Shown here in pieces: positions 37,709-46,800 of a DNA stretch of 64,000 nt. Positions within the stretch are counted from its first letter, which is position 1. Every line of letters begins with the position of its first letter. The position numbers and the translations under genes are program-made. Source of the DNA: JAFAXD01 sp051985675 (GTDB lineage: Bacteria > Pseudomonadota > Alphaproteobacteria > Rhizobiales > Xanthobacteraceae); contig JBPYFJ010000092.1 in NCBI GenBank assembly GCA_051985675.1, positions 1-64,000 on the forward strand, written 5' to 3'. The notes under the pieces are model-generated. The model was not told the DNA's origin. It searched no databases and worked only from the letters and a program-made list of their open reading frames with translations.

Positions 37709-38695
37709 TCACTCGGGTTCAATGCGCGCCAGCCGGGCGTATTCGCGCCATTCGGCCGTCTGCTTGATCAGCAGCGCCTTGAGCGATTCCGAATTGCCCG
37801 GCAGGACATCCGAACCGACCGCAGCGTTGAACGCGACCACGTCGGGTTCGACCGCGATCGCGTTGAACCAGGCTTCGAGCTTGTCGCAGATCGGCTTCGG
37901 GGTTCTGGCCGGCACATGCACCGACCACCAGGTGATGACATTCATGTTGGGAATGCCGGCCTCCTGCGCGCCCGGAATGTCCGGGGCCGAAGCGAGACGC
38001 TTGGCCGTGGTCACCGCCAGCGGCCGGATGCGCGCGGCCTTCAGCTGCGCGTTGATGGTCGTCAGATCGCTGAAGAAAAACGCAAGGTGTCCGCCGAACA
38101 GGTCGTTGAGCAGAGGACCCTGCTCCTTGTATTTGACCTCCACGGTCTTGAGCCCGAACGCGGTCTTGTAGATCTCGGCGCTGACCAGGCTGGGCGGGGC
38201 GATCGATCCGTAGGATGCGGCGTCGCCCTTGTCTTTCAGATAAGCGGTCAGCTCGGCGACCGACTTGAAGGGGGTCGTTGCCGGGACGCACAGTGCGAAG
38301 GCGGATGCGCTGAGCGTCGTGATGTGCTCGAAATCGTTGATCGGATCGTAGCCGAGCTTCTTGAACAGGCTCGGCGCCGCCGCAAGCGTCGAGCTGCCCG
38401 GAGCGATGTAGATCGTATAGCCGTCGGGCTTGGCACGCGCGACCATCTCGGTTGCGATATTGCCGAGCGCACCCGGCTTGTTTTCGACGATCACCGGCTT
38501 GCCGGTCGCGATGCTGAGCTTGTTCGAATAGAACCGGACCTTGATGTCAGCCCCGGAGCCGGGCGCAAACGGGCAGATCGATCGGATCGGTCCGGCCGGA
38601 TAGCCCTCCTCGTTGGTATACCCGGTCACCGGCCACAGCGGCATGACCGCCGGCACAAGGCTGGTTGAGCGCAGAAATGCGCGGCGCGTCAGCAC
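37709..38695 (-). CDS. TctC/Bug-family periplasmic binding protein
   Basis: This 328-residue solute receptor starts with GTG after GGGAGGA. The leader MLTRRAFLRSTSLVPAVMPLWP has a twin-arginine-like RRAFL motif, so Tat export is possible. Family markers are PGSGADIKVRFYSNKLS, VENKPGALGNIATEMVARAKPDGYT and IPGAQEAGIPNMNVITWWSVHVPARTP. It is downstream of the FAD oxidase on the same strand? No: the oxidase start lies further right and its stop is 25 bp before this start, so the two form one transcriptional unit with the oxidase first. Confidence 0.88.
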   Translation of the reverse strand: MLTRRAFLRSTSLVPAVMPLWPVTGYTNEEGYPAGPIRSICPFAPGSGADIKVRFYSNKLSIATGKPVIVENKPGALGNIATEMVARAKPDGYTIYIAPGSSTLAAAPSLFKKLGYDPINDFEHITTLSASAFALCVPATTPFKSVAELTAYLKDKGDAASYGSIAPPSLVSAEIYKTAFGLKTVEVKYKEQGPLLNDLFGGHLAFFFSDLTTINAQLKAARIRPLAVTTAKRLASAPDIPGAQEAGIPNMNVITWWSVHVPARTPKPICDKLEAWFNAIAVEPDVVAFNAAVGSDVLPGNSESLKALLIKQTAEWREYARLARIEPE

Positions 38696-38719
38696 CCAGC
38701 GTCCTCCCTCGGCCGCGCC

Positions 38720-40168
38720 CTAAAGTGGCGGCACGCTCTGAGCATGCCGGAACACGTTGTCGGGATCAAAGGCCGCCTTGATTTGGCGTAGCCGCGCGAG
38801 ATTAGCCCCCCAATACGCCTGCGCCCAGTCCACGAGGTCGAGATCGCAGTAGTTCACGTAGGCCCCGCCCGACACGTAAGGACGCATGGCGGCATAGAGG
38901 TTTCGCATGCTCGCGAGATGCGCCGCGCTGTCGCCGGCATTCGCCCACTCGGAATAGTATTGAATGCAGAACCGCGTTCCGGCGCGGTGCGCAAACGCCG
39001 TGGCGTCGTTTGCCACGCGGCCAATTGCGCCGCCGTAGGAATCGCAGATCGCAACCACCGAGCGAGTCTGCTGGAGTTGGGTCAGGAAGGTGTTCACGCC
39101 GTCGTCGGTGAGCGGCGTGGTGACATAGTCCGACTTGGCCTTGAAGTAGGTCGGCTCTGGCGGCGGGCCGAAGAAATATTTGGCCCCTGATAAAAACGAC
39201 ATCGACCGGATGCGCAACGCCGACGCCGGCTGCGCGACATCGAGCAACGCCCGCAGCTCGCGGCGCAGCACCGTTTGCGAGCCGGTCGATTGGCCCGCGC
39301 AATGCAATTCGATCTTGCCGTCTGCCTGCCCGTTGATGCGCATGAAGGTCGTGATCGACGAGGGCGCGTGCGGCGCCCACGCCTGCCAGGCCTTGAACAG
39401 CCTAGCCGCGCGTGCCTGCGACAACACCCAGGTGACGCCGAGCACCTGGATCCGGCTGATCGGGTAGATTGCGAAGCGGAACTTGGTGACCGCGCCAAAG
39501 CTTCCGCCGCCGCCGCCACGCACCGCCCAGAACAGATCCGGGTTATGCTGCGCATCGGCTTCGATGATGGTGCCGTGCGGATCGACCAGCTCGAGCCATT
39601 GCAGGCTGTCGCAAGCGAGCCCGTATGGCCGCCCGATCAGGCCAAACCCGCCGCCGAGCGCATGTCCGGCGATGCCGACGGTCGGACAGCTTCCGCCCGG
39701 AAATCCAAATCCCGCAGCTCCGATCGTCTCGTAGACCGGCGCGAGCGTTGCGCCCGAGCCGACCGTCATCGTGCGCGCGCCGCGATTGAATTCGATGTGG
39801 TTCATCAAGCGGGTGTCGATGACAACGCTCGCGCTTTGCGAAAAACCCTCGTAGCTGTGCCCGCCGCTGCGTAGCGCAAACGGCAGGCTGTTGGTGCGGG
39901 CCCACTCGACCATCGCGGACACCGCGTTCGAGGTCTTGCAAAGCGCGCGCAACTTCGGGCGCAACAGTACGCGTTCGTTGCTGGCCGGCTCGTAGGTGTC
40001 GTAGCCCGGATCTCCGGGCTGCAGCAGCAACGCATCGCTCGCCGGCAGATTCGGCGGGCTCGGTAGCGGGGTGTCCTGTGCCGATGATCTGCCGAGGATC
40101 GCCGGTCCGGACACGAGACCTGCCGCGATCCCCTTTAGCGTGCTGCGTCGAGAGAGGTTGCGCGTCAT
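38720..40168 (-). CDS. Tat-exported FAD-linked oxidase of the berberine-bridge type (bicovalent FAD)
   Basis: This 482-residue oxidase of the VAO/BBE superfamily has a twin-arginine leader (MTRNLSRRSTLKGIAAGLVSG) that predicts export as a folded flavoprotein. The two FAD-anchoring residues of bicovalent members are present: H104 in RSGGHSYEGF and C161 in GGSCPTVGIAGHALGGG. The C-terminal BBE segment is YVNYCDLDL followed by YWGANLARLRQIKAAFDPDNVF. Such enzymes oxidise sugars, alcohols or alkaloid-like amines with O2. Its stop lies 25 bp ahead of a Bug binding protein, a possible functional pair. Confidence 0.88.
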   Translation of the reverse strand: MTRNLSRRSTLKGIAAGLVSGPAILGRSSAQDTPLPSPPNLPASDALLLQPGDPGYDTYEPASNERVLLRPKLRALCKTSNAVSAMVEWARTNSLPFALRSGGHSYEGFSQSASVVIDTRLMNHIEFNRGARTMTVGSGATLAPVYETIGAAGFGFPGGSCPTVGIAGHALGGGFGLIGRPYGLACDSLQWLELVDPHGTIIEADAQHNPDLFWAVRGGGGGSFGAVTKFRFAIYPISRIQVLGVTWVLSQARAARLFKAWQAWAPHAPSSITTFMRINGQADGKIELHCAGQSTGSQTVLRRELRALLDVAQPASALRIRSMSFLSGAKYFFGPPPEPTYFKAKSDYVTTPLTDDGVNTFLTQLQQTRSVVAICDSYGGAIGRVANDATAFAHRAGTRFCIQYYSEWANAGDSAAHLASMRNLYAAMRPYVSGGAYVNYCDLDLVDWAQAYWGANLARLRQIKAAFDPDNVFRHAQSVPPL

Positions 40169-40286
40169 GCGGTGCTCCGGCCGTCGATCGCCTGTCCATC
40201 ATACCCACATCACGCATGCTAAAGGCGGCTTGCGTCTGAAGCGGCATCAGGCGAAACCTTGCACGATCTTATGCGCTGAGACCGTG

Positions 40287-40994
40287 ATGGCCCTCACACT
40301 TGAACCCGGCACTCTGATCGTTGCCTCCGCGTACCCCGATCCGCCGTTCGAAGTCGTGACCGACGGATTGCCCGGCGGCTTCGACCTGGAGCTCATGGGG
40401 GCCGTCTGCCGCGAGCTTGAGCTTACAATGCGGGCCGTGCGCTATGCGGGCAGCGATTTCAACGGTATCTTCGACGGCCTCGGCGACGGACGCTATGACG
40501 CGGTCATTTCGGGAACGACCATCACCCCCGAGCGCGCCAAGCGGGTCTTGTTTTCAAAACCGTACCTCGTGTTCAACCAGGCCGTCGCGATCAATCGGGA
40601 GCGCACCCAGCGCGTCGCCACGGTCGCCGACCTGCGCGGTCTCGTTGCCGGCATCCAGCACGGCAACACGTCGGACTTTGTCGCCAGGCGCCTTAAGGAC
40701 GAGGGGATCATCGCCGACATTCGCTATTACGCGTATGACGACATCGGATCCGCGCTTGACGATCTCGAAGCGGGCCGCATCGGGCTCGTCATCAAGTTGT
40801 TTCCGGTGATCTCGTGGCTAGTCAAAGATCGGCCCAAACTGGCGGTCGCCCTGCAGGTGCCGACCCATGAGGAACTTGGGATCGCGGTTGCGAAGAACAA
40901 TGAGCCCTTGTGCGAAGCCATCGACCGCGCTCTCGACGAGGTGAAGCGAAACGGTACATTTGCCGCACTTACGGCGCGCTGGTTTGCGGCTTAG
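40287..40994 (+). CDS. SBP_bac_3-type solute-binding protein without a leader
   Basis: This 235-residue protein has the type II periplasmic binding fold: GTLIVASAYPDPPFEVVTDGLPGGFDLELMGAV, AVISGTTITPERAKRVLFSKPYLVFNQAV and LGIAVAKNNEPLCEAIDRALDEVKRNGTF. The ATG at 40287 (or GTG at 40284) gives no signal peptide, and the upstream in-frame sequence gives none either. It may act in the cytoplasm, use an unannotated export route, or have lost its leader. It is divergent from the FAD oxidase and 27 bp before a cupin gene. Confidence 0.75.
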   Translation: MALTLEPGTLIVASAYPDPPFEVVTDGLPGGFDLELMGAVCRELELTMRAVRYAGSDFNGIFDGLGDGRYDAVISGTTITPERAKRVLFSKPYLVFNQAVAINRERTQRVATVADLRGLVAGIQHGNTSDFVARRLKDEGIIADIRYYAYDDIGSALDDLEAGRIGLVIKLFPVISWLVKDRPKLAVALQVPTHEELGIAVAKNNEPLCEAIDRALDEVKRNGTFAALTARWFAA

Positions 40995-41021
40995 TGGCGG
41001 GTCGGCAATCGAGGTTGCAAC

Positions 41022-41387
41022 ATGCTGCGGGCATTCAAATTCTTCACCGGGCCGGATAATGCCTCGCACGTACGCGAGGGTACGATCGACCTGAGTGCGC
41101 GGACCGACGTGCTTGCGATCCACTTTCAGGAGAGCCCGGCGCATTCATCTTACGATTGGCATACGGCGCCCGAGCAGCAATACGTGATCACATTGAGCGG
41201 CACGCTCGAGTTCATCACCCGGGACGGCGAGAAATTCGTGTTGCGGCCGGGTGATGTGCTGGTCGCGGACGATACCATTGGCACCGGCCATCGCTGGCGG
41301 TTGATCGACGACCAACCTTGGCGCCGGGCCTATGTGGTGTTGAAGCCGGGCGCCAAGGACGCGTTCGTGGCAAAGTCCGGCGGCTGA
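41022..41387 (+). CDS. single-domain cupin protein
   Basis: This is a 121-residue cupin with DWHTAPEQQYVITLSGTLEFITRDGEKFVLRPGDVLVADDTIGTGHRWRLID covering both conserved cupin motifs. Metal-ligand histidines are at the start of motif 1 (WHTAPEQQ) and in motif 2 (GTGHRW). It is probably a small metal-dependent enzyme or ligand-binding protein; no substrate can be assigned. It follows the leaderless binding protein with a GAGG site, likely as one operon. Confidence 0.8.
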   Translation: MLRAFKFFTGPDNASHVREGTIDLSARTDVLAIHFQESPAHSSYDWHTAPEQQYVITLSGTLEFITRDGEKFVLRPGDVLVADDTIGTGHRWRLIDDQPWRRAYVVLKPGAKDAFVAKSGG

Positions 41388-41463
41388 CCGTAACACTCGC
41401 ATCCGAGAGGCGCCGCGCCGGCAGACGTGCGGAGCGGCCCCTCGCAAAACACACGGTGACGAC

Positions 41464-42453
41464 ATGAACGACAAGACTGCAATGCCCCCCGCTCGCTTCG
41501 ACGCTCCGGGACGCGGACGCATTTACGACAGCATCGTTGAAACGATGGGCAACACGCCATTGGTTCGCGTGCGTCGCTTGTGTGAGGCCGAAGGGATCAA
41601 GGCCGATGTGCTGCTGAAGCTGGAGTTCTTCAATCCGCTCGCCAGCGTCAAGGATCGCATCGGCGTCAACATGATTCTGGCGTTGGAGCAGCAGGGCAAG
41701 ATCAAGCCGGGCTCGACCCTGATCGAGCCGACGTCGGGCAATACCGGCATTGCACTGGCCTTCGTCGGGGCGGCGCGCGGGTATCGGGTGATCCTGACCA
41801 TGCCGGATTCAATGTCGATCGAGCGGCGCAAAATGCTGGTGTTTCTCGGGGCTGAGCTGCACCTCACCCCGCGCGAGCAGGGGATGAAAGGCGCGATGGC
41901 GCGCGCCCAGGAGCTGCTCAAGGAAATTCCCGGCTCGGTGATGCCTGGTCAGTTCACCAATCCTGCCAATCCGGAGGTCCATCGCAAGACGACGGCCGAG
42001 GAAATCTGGCGCGACACCGCCGGCGCTGTGGACGTGATCGTCTCCGGCGTTGGAACCGGCGGCACGTTCACCGGAGTCTCCCAGGTCCTCAAACCACGCA
42101 AACCCACGCTGAAGATGGTCGCCGTCGAACCGGAGCTCAGCCCGGTTCTGTCCGGAGGCACGCACCGTCCGCATCCCATTCAGGGGATCGGCGCGGGCTT
42201 CATCCCCGAGGTGATGGATACCAAGCTGATCGACGAGATCGTCACAGTGAGCAACGACGACGCGATTGGCATTGCGCGCAAGCTGGCGAGCGCCGAAGGA
42301 ATCCCGTGCGGAATTTCGAGCGGTGCCGCATTGGCGGCAGCGTTCAAGATCGCACGGCGGCCGGAAAGTGCCGGAAAAATGATTGTCACCGTCATTCCCG
42401 ACTTCGCCGAGCGCTATATTTCAACGGTGCTGTTCGAAGGGCTGGGGACGTAA
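41464..42453 (+). CDS. cysK: cysteine synthase A (O-acetylserine sulfhydrylase)
   Basis: This 329-residue PLP enzyme makes cysteine from O-acetylserine and sulfide. The PLP lysine is K63 in NPLASVKDRIG, the substrate loop is PTSGNTGIALA (about 94-104), and the phosphate loop is GVGTGGTFTGVSQ. The C-terminal IISGAAL-like element reads CGISSGAALAA. The N-terminus is about 15 residues longer than E. coli CysK, but an ATG with little upstream alternative supports 41464. It is 76 bp after the cupin gene. Confidence 0.9.
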   Translation: MNDKTAMPPARFDAPGRGRIYDSIVETMGNTPLVRVRRLCEAEGIKADVLLKLEFFNPLASVKDRIGVNMILALEQQGKIKPGSTLIEPTSGNTGIALAFVGAARGYRVILTMPDSMSIERRKMLVFLGAELHLTPREQGMKGAMARAQELLKEIPGSVMPGQFTNPANPEVHRKTTAEEIWRDTAGAVDVIVSGVGTGGTFTGVSQVLKPRKPTLKMVAVEPELSPVLSGGTHRPHPIQGIGAGFIPEVMDTKLIDEIVTVSNDDAIGIARKLASAEGIPCGISSGAALAAAFKIARRPESAGKMIVTVIPDFAERYISTVLFEGLGT

Positions 42454-42471
42454 TGATAAGGACTTACCGGG

Positions 42472-42702
42472 TCAGCACACGCGCCGCCCGCGAACCCAAA
42501 CGCACCGAGTCACGGGACGGCCGGCCACGGCTCGTCGGCGCACCACGACGACAGCTGGCTCGACGACGGATGCGTTGCGGACGGATAGATTGAGCGCTGC
42601 TTCCCCACCACCGAGTAGCGCTCCGGCCTGGGTCGCAGCGGCTGCGAACACGAGTCCAATCACAAGCGCGGCGATGCTTCCCAGTCTGAACGTCGTAGTC
42701 AT
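42472..42702 (-). CDS. small exported hypothetical protein
   Basis: This 76-residue protein starts at ATG 42702 with GGAGAG upstream and opens with a signal peptide (MTTTFRLGSIAALVIGLVFAAAATQAGA). The mature part is about 48 residues, with an RRRAVAGRPVTRCVWVRGRRVC tail rich in arginine and holding two cysteines that could pair. Short arginine- and cysteine-ended exported proteins like this recur in Rhizobiales without known function. It is convergent with cysK (18-bp gap). Confidence 0.65.
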   Translation of the reverse strand: MTTTFRLGSIAALVIGLVFAAAATQAGALLGGGEAALNLSVRNASVVEPAVVVVRRRAVAGRPVTRCVWVRGRRVC

Positions 42703-42814
42703 GGGCGCTCTCCGTTCGGCATAGACCGCAATTCGCGACCCCCAAGCTGAGCAATGATAGGCATTCTGCCAATGGGTTGGAAGCGGCGCACGGGTGTGCG
42801 CGTTGCGCGCCGCT

Positions 42815-43642
42815 CTACCGCGTTGCAGCCTCGGCATCCTGCCGGTGGGCCTTGTCGCGATAATGGCGGTCGGCCTGGTACATCAGATCCCAAATCACGG
42901 GATCGCGGTCTCGGGTCGGCAACGGATCGTGATCCCAGTAGCCGTAACGATCCTCGCCGCTCATCAAGGTGGCGGCACGCCGGCCAGTCGTTGATTCGAC
43001 ATGCGCCGGGATGAACATCATCGCAAAGCCGATCCGGCGATCATCCGACGTGTTCGGCTCCGAGCTATGAAACAGATGGCCGTGGTGGATCGAGAACTCG
43101 CCCGGCTTGAGCACGATATCGACGGCGGACGTCTCATCGACATCGACCAGCGCCTGACCGCGCGACAGCAGGTTGTCCTTATCGTGGGTTTCGACGTGCT
43201 TGTGGGTACCGGTGCGGTGCGAGCCCGGAACCGCGCGCATGCACCCGTTGTGGCGCGTGACCTCGTTGAGCGCGAGCCAGGCCGTGATGATGGTCGGCGG
43301 CTTCAACCCGAAATAGGCGTGGTCCTGGTGCCAGCTCACGAACTTGCGGTCCTGCGGATCCTTGATCCAGAACCGCGACGCCATGATGAACAAGTCCGGG
43401 CCCGCAAGGTCCGCGATTGCGCCGAGGAGGCGCGGGTGACGGGCGAGGCGCCAAGCCCAATCGAAGTAGAGATGCCCCTTGATGTGAATTGTCTCGACCG
43501 CCGAACGACCGGTCTCCGCCTCGTAGGCCTCGAGCCGCCGGCGGCAGTCGGCGGCCTCATCGGGCGATATCGCAACCACCGGCGAGACGAAGCCAGCCTC
43601 CGCGAAGGTCCGGACCTCACGTTCGCTCAGTACCTTCGGCAT
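42815..43642 (-). CDS. phytanoyl-CoA dioxygenase (PhyH)-family protein
   Basis: This 275-residue Fe(II)/2-oxoglutarate-dependent oxygenase has the metal triad as H105-x-D107 in FVSWHQDHAYFG and a distal histidine in SIHHGHLFHSSEPN. Arg in RRIGFAMMFIPAH is the probable 2-oxoglutarate ligand. The ATG at 43642 follows GGGAGGAG; the earlier in-frame start would lie upstream of that site. Bacterial members hydroxylate diverse small molecules, so the substrate is unknown. It is divergent from the Liv-type operon with a 108-bp gap. Confidence 0.87.
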   Translation of the reverse strand: MPKVLSEREVRTFAEAGFVSPVVAISPDEAADCRRRLEAYEAETGRSAVETIHIKGHLYFDWAWRLARHPRLLGAIADLAGPDLFIMASRFWIKDPQDRKFVSWHQDHAYFGLKPPTIITAWLALNEVTRHNGCMRAVPGSHRTGTHKHVETHDKDNLLSRGQALVDVDETSAVDIVLKPGEFSIHHGHLFHSSEPNTSDDRRIGFAMMFIPAHVESTTGRRAATLMSGEDRYGYWDHDPLPTRDRDPVIWDLMYQADRHYRDKAHRQDAEAATR

Positions 43643-43750
43643 GCACTCCTCCCGGGAGCGTTTTGACAATGGTTCTCACTTTATGATCGACTATAGCCGG
43701 CGACAAAATCAGATGAACCCCTACAATTTGGGTTCGGGAGGACCATTTCG

Positions 43751-44917
43751 ATGAAAACCTTGGCCACAGCGGCGGCCCTCACCGGTTTAATCGCTGCCCT
43801 GAGCACCGGCGCGTTCGCGGAGGACAGTGTCAAGGTCGGCGTTCTGGTGGGCTACTCGGGCATCTCCTCGCTCAGCGGCCAGCAGACCGACGCCGCCATC
43901 AAATTGTTCCAGAAGAAGTATGGCGAGGCGCCTGGCGGCAAGAAAATCGAATTGATCCGGCGCGACACCACCGGTCCCAATCCTGAGGTCGCCAAGCGGC
44001 TCGTGCAGGAAGCCGTGACCCGCGACAAGGCGCGGATCCTGATTGGGCCTGATTTCACCCCGAACACGCTCGCGGCGGCCCCGATCGTCACCGAGGCCAA
44101 GGTCCCGACAATGGTTATCGGTGCGGCGACGACGGGCATCATCGAGAAGTCGCCGTACTTCACCCGCACCTTCTTCGCGACCCCGCAGCAGTGCAAGCCG
44201 CTCGCCCCCTATGCGGTGAAGAACAATTGGAAAAAAGTTTACGTGATGGTGGCTGACTTTGCGCCGGGCCACGACTGCGAGAAGTACTACACCTCGGCCT
44301 TGACGGAAGCCGGCGGCACCGTCGTTGGCAACGTCCGCATCCCGCTCAGCAATCCGGAATTCTCCGCCTACATGCAGCGGATCAAGGATTCCAAGCCCGA
44401 CGCTTTGTTCATCTTCATGCCGTTGGGCGAACCGAGCATCGGCGCGCTGCGCGCCGTCAACGACTCCGGGTTGAAGGCATCGGGCGTCAAGATTCTGGCC
44501 GTCGGCGACACTACGGACGAGACCTACGTCGACGCGGTCGGCGATGCGGCACTCGGCACGATCACCACGGGGATTTATTCGACCCAGCACGACTCGGCGA
44601 TGAACAAGGAGTTCGTCAAGGACTTCGAAGCGCTCAACGGCAAGTCGCCGCGCATCGGCTGGACCGCGATCTCGATCTGGGACGCGTTCCGGCTGGTCTA
44701 TGACGGCTTGGCCGCGCAGTCCGGGAGCAGCTTCGACCCCGACAAGTTCATGGCGTTCGTGCACGGCCGCTCGTTCGAGAGCCCGCGCGGCCCGATTACC
44801 ATCGACAAGACCACCGGCGACATCATCCAGAACATCTATATCCGGCGCACCGACAAGATCGACGGCGTTCTACAGAATGTCGAGATCGCCACGCTACCAA
44901 ACGAAGGGTTCAAATAA
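43751..44917 (+). CDS. Liv-type ABC transporter substrate-binding protein
   Basis: This 388-residue periplasmic protein of the Peripla_BP_6 family has a signal peptide (MKTLATAAALTGLIAALSTGAFAED). The start VKVGVLVGYSGISSLSGQQTDAAIKLF and the later AAPIVTEAKVPTMVIGAAT are typical. It is the first gene of a five-gene importer. A GGGAGGA site precedes the ATG by 7 bases. The family binds branched-chain and other amino acids, amides or aromatic acids; the ligand is not evident. Confidence 0.9.
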   Translation: MKTLATAAALTGLIAALSTGAFAEDSVKVGVLVGYSGISSLSGQQTDAAIKLFQKKYGEAPGGKKIELIRRDTTGPNPEVAKRLVQEAVTRDKARILIGPDFTPNTLAAAPIVTEAKVPTMVIGAATTGIIEKSPYFTRTFFATPQQCKPLAPYAVKNNWKKVYVMVADFAPGHDCEKYYTSALTEAGGTVVGNVRIPLSNPEFSAYMQRIKDSKPDALFIFMPLGEPSIGALRAVNDSGLKASGVKILAVGDTTDETYVDAVGDAALGTITTGIYSTQHDSAMNKEFVKDFEALNGKSPRIGWTAISIWDAFRLVYDGLAAQSGSSFDPDKFMAFVHGRSFESPRGPITIDKTTGDIIQNIYIRRTDKIDGVLQNVEIATLPNEGFK

Positions 44918-44941
44918 TCCTGCGGTACGGGTGGAGCATCC

Positions 44942-45805
44942 ATGACCTCAGTGTTGACGGTGCTCTTCAACGGCGTGGCGTACGGAATGCTGCTGTTCAT
45001 CATGTCGGTCGGCCTGTCGGTTACGATGGGCATGATGAACTTCGTCAACCTTGCGCAAGCGAGCTTTTCGATGCTGGGTGGCTACGTCATGGTAGCCGTC
45101 ACGCAGCAGCTCGGGATCCCGTTCCTGGCAAGCCTGCCGATTGCGTTCATCGTGGTCGGGATCGTGTCGCTGGTGCTCGAACGCGTGGTGTTTCGGCACT
45201 TCTATGGCACCGATGATCTAACCCAGGTCCTGCTGACGATCGGGTTGATTTTCATGTCGATCGCGATCGTCACCTATTTCTGGGGCAGCACCTACCAACA
45301 GGTCAGCGTGCCGGCCTGGCTGACCGGCCAGCAGGACGTGCTCGGGTTCACGCTCGAGCGCTATCGCATGTTTCTGGTGGCGGTGGGCGGGGCGCTGGCG
45401 CTCGTGCTGGTGTTCGGGCTGGAGCGGACCCGGTTCGGGGCGATCGTGCGGGCCTGCGTCGACAATAATCGCGTCGCGCGCGCCTGCGGTCTCAATACCG
45501 ACTTGGTGTTTGCCTTAACGTTTGCCATTGGCGGCGGGCTTGCAGGACTCGCCGGCGCACTGGCGGCCAACCTTCTCGGCATCGATCCGAATTTTCCACT
45601 GCGGTACCTGGTGTATTTGCTGATCGTTGTCTCGGTCGGCGGCATGGGAACGATCAGCGGAACGCTGATCGCTGGCCTCGTTTTGGGGATCGGGGACGTC
45701 GCCTGCAAGTACTACGTGCCGGAGCTCGGGGGATTCGTGATCTACGCGATCACGGTCGCGGTCATGCTGTGGCGGCCGCACGGGCTGTTGGGGCGGCGGG
45801 CATGA
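44942..45805 (+). CDS. livH: LivH-type ABC permease
   Basis: This 287-residue inner-membrane permease has about eight hydrophobic segments and the LivH-type MNFVNLAQASFSMLGGYVMVAV start and RACVDNNRVARACGLNTDLVFALTFAIGGGLAGLAGAL EAA-like loop. GGAG lies before the ATG. Its stop overlaps the next start (ATGA at 45802-45805), showing translational coupling. Confidence 0.9.
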   Translation: MTSVLTVLFNGVAYGMLLFIMSVGLSVTMGMMNFVNLAQASFSMLGGYVMVAVTQQLGIPFLASLPIAFIVVGIVSLVLERVVFRHFYGTDDLTQVLLTIGLIFMSIAIVTYFWGSTYQQVSVPAWLTGQQDVLGFTLERYRMFLVAVGGALALVLVFGLERTRFGAIVRACVDNNRVARACGLNTDLVFALTFAIGGGLAGLAGALAANLLGIDPNFPLRYLVYLLIVVSVGGMGTISGTLIAGLVLGIGDVACKYYVPELGGFVIYAITVAVMLWRPHGLLGRRA

Positions 45806-46800
45806 GTTCGCTCAGTTCTCACGCGCCGCCGTTGTCAGGACGCCAGTATTTCGCATCCATCGCACGCTGGGGCCCGGGCGAGATCATCTTCTGGGCGGCT
45901 CTGCTGGCGGTGTTCTTCGTCCCTGACGCGAACCTCCCGCTCTACGGGCAGATCGTGATCTGGGGCCTGTTCGCGATGTCGCTCGATCTGCTGCTCGGTT
46001 ATCGCGGCATTCCCTCCGTGGGCCACGCTGCGTTCTTTGGGATCGGCGCCTACACCGCCGGCTATCTCGGCAAGTTCGGGTGGACCGAGCCGATCAGCGG
46101 ACTGCTACTGGCCTCAATCATCGCCGGGCTCGTCGGTTGGCTCACCGGCCGCCTCATCCGGCGGGTGAGCGGCATAGCGCTGTTGATGGTCACGCTCGGT
46201 CTCAATCTGATCCTCTACGATATCGTGCACCGTCAGAGCGATCTCACCGGCGGCGACGACGGTCTGCAGGGAATCGTGATCGCTCCCGTGCTCGGCTTGT
46301 TCCGGTTCGATATCTACGGCCGCACCGCTTATCTCTACGCGCTTGCCGTGACGTTTGTGTTGTTCCTGGTGGCACGTGCGCTCGTCAAGTCGCCGTTCGG
46401 CTTGGCGCTGCTGGGCGCGCGCGAAAATCCGCGCCGCATGATTACGCTCGGCACGCCGATCGAGCGCGACGTATCGACGGTGTTCGCGATCGCGTGTGCA
46501 ATCGCGGGCGCCGCCGGCGCCTTACTTACGCAAACCACGCAGTTCGTCTCGCCGGCCACCTTGTCGTTCCAGCGTTCCGCCGATGTGCTGGTGATCCTGA
46601 TTATCGGAGGCACCGGCCGGCTCTACGGCGGATTTATCGGCGCAATCGTGTTTCTGTTGCTGCGCGACTGGCTCGCCGCGCTCAGCCCGGTCTACTGGTA
46701 CTTCTGGATCGGTCTCTTGCTGGTTGTCGTCGTGGCGTTCTTTCGGAGGGGGATCGTGCCGTCGGTCGAGACGCTGGCGCAGCGCCTGCGCCGACGATGA
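45802..46800 (+). CDS. livM: LivM-type ABC permease
   Basis: This 332-residue second permease of the importer has LLLGYRGIPSVGHAAFFGIGAYTAGYLG near the start and a LALLGARENPRRMITLGTPIERDVSTVFAIAC coupling loop. The ATG at 45802 overlaps the livH stop and gives a family-like N-terminus. The last four bases overlap the livG start in the same ATGA manner. Confidence 0.9.
   Translation: MSSLSSHAPPLSGRQYFASIARWGPGEIIFWAALLAVFFVPDANLPLYGQIVIWGLFAMSLDLLLGYRGIPSVGHAAFFGIGAYTAGYLGKFGWTEPISGLLLASIIAGLVGWLTGRLIRRVSGIALLMVTLGLNLILYDIVHRQSDLTGGDDGLQGIVIAPVLGLFRFDIYGRTAYLYALAVTFVLFLVARALVKSPFGLALLGARENPRRMITLGTPIERDVSTVFAIACAIAGAAGALLTQTTQFVSPATLSFQRSADVLVILIIGGTGRLYGGFIGAIVFLLLRDWLAALSPVYWYFWIGLLLVVVVAFFRRGIVPSVETLAQRLRRR

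Noticed and set aside
43643..43750. A sigma-70 promoter built on TTGACA at 43663-43668
   Set aside because: No -10 hexamer occurs at 16-18 bp spacing on the plus strand, so the site is not supported.
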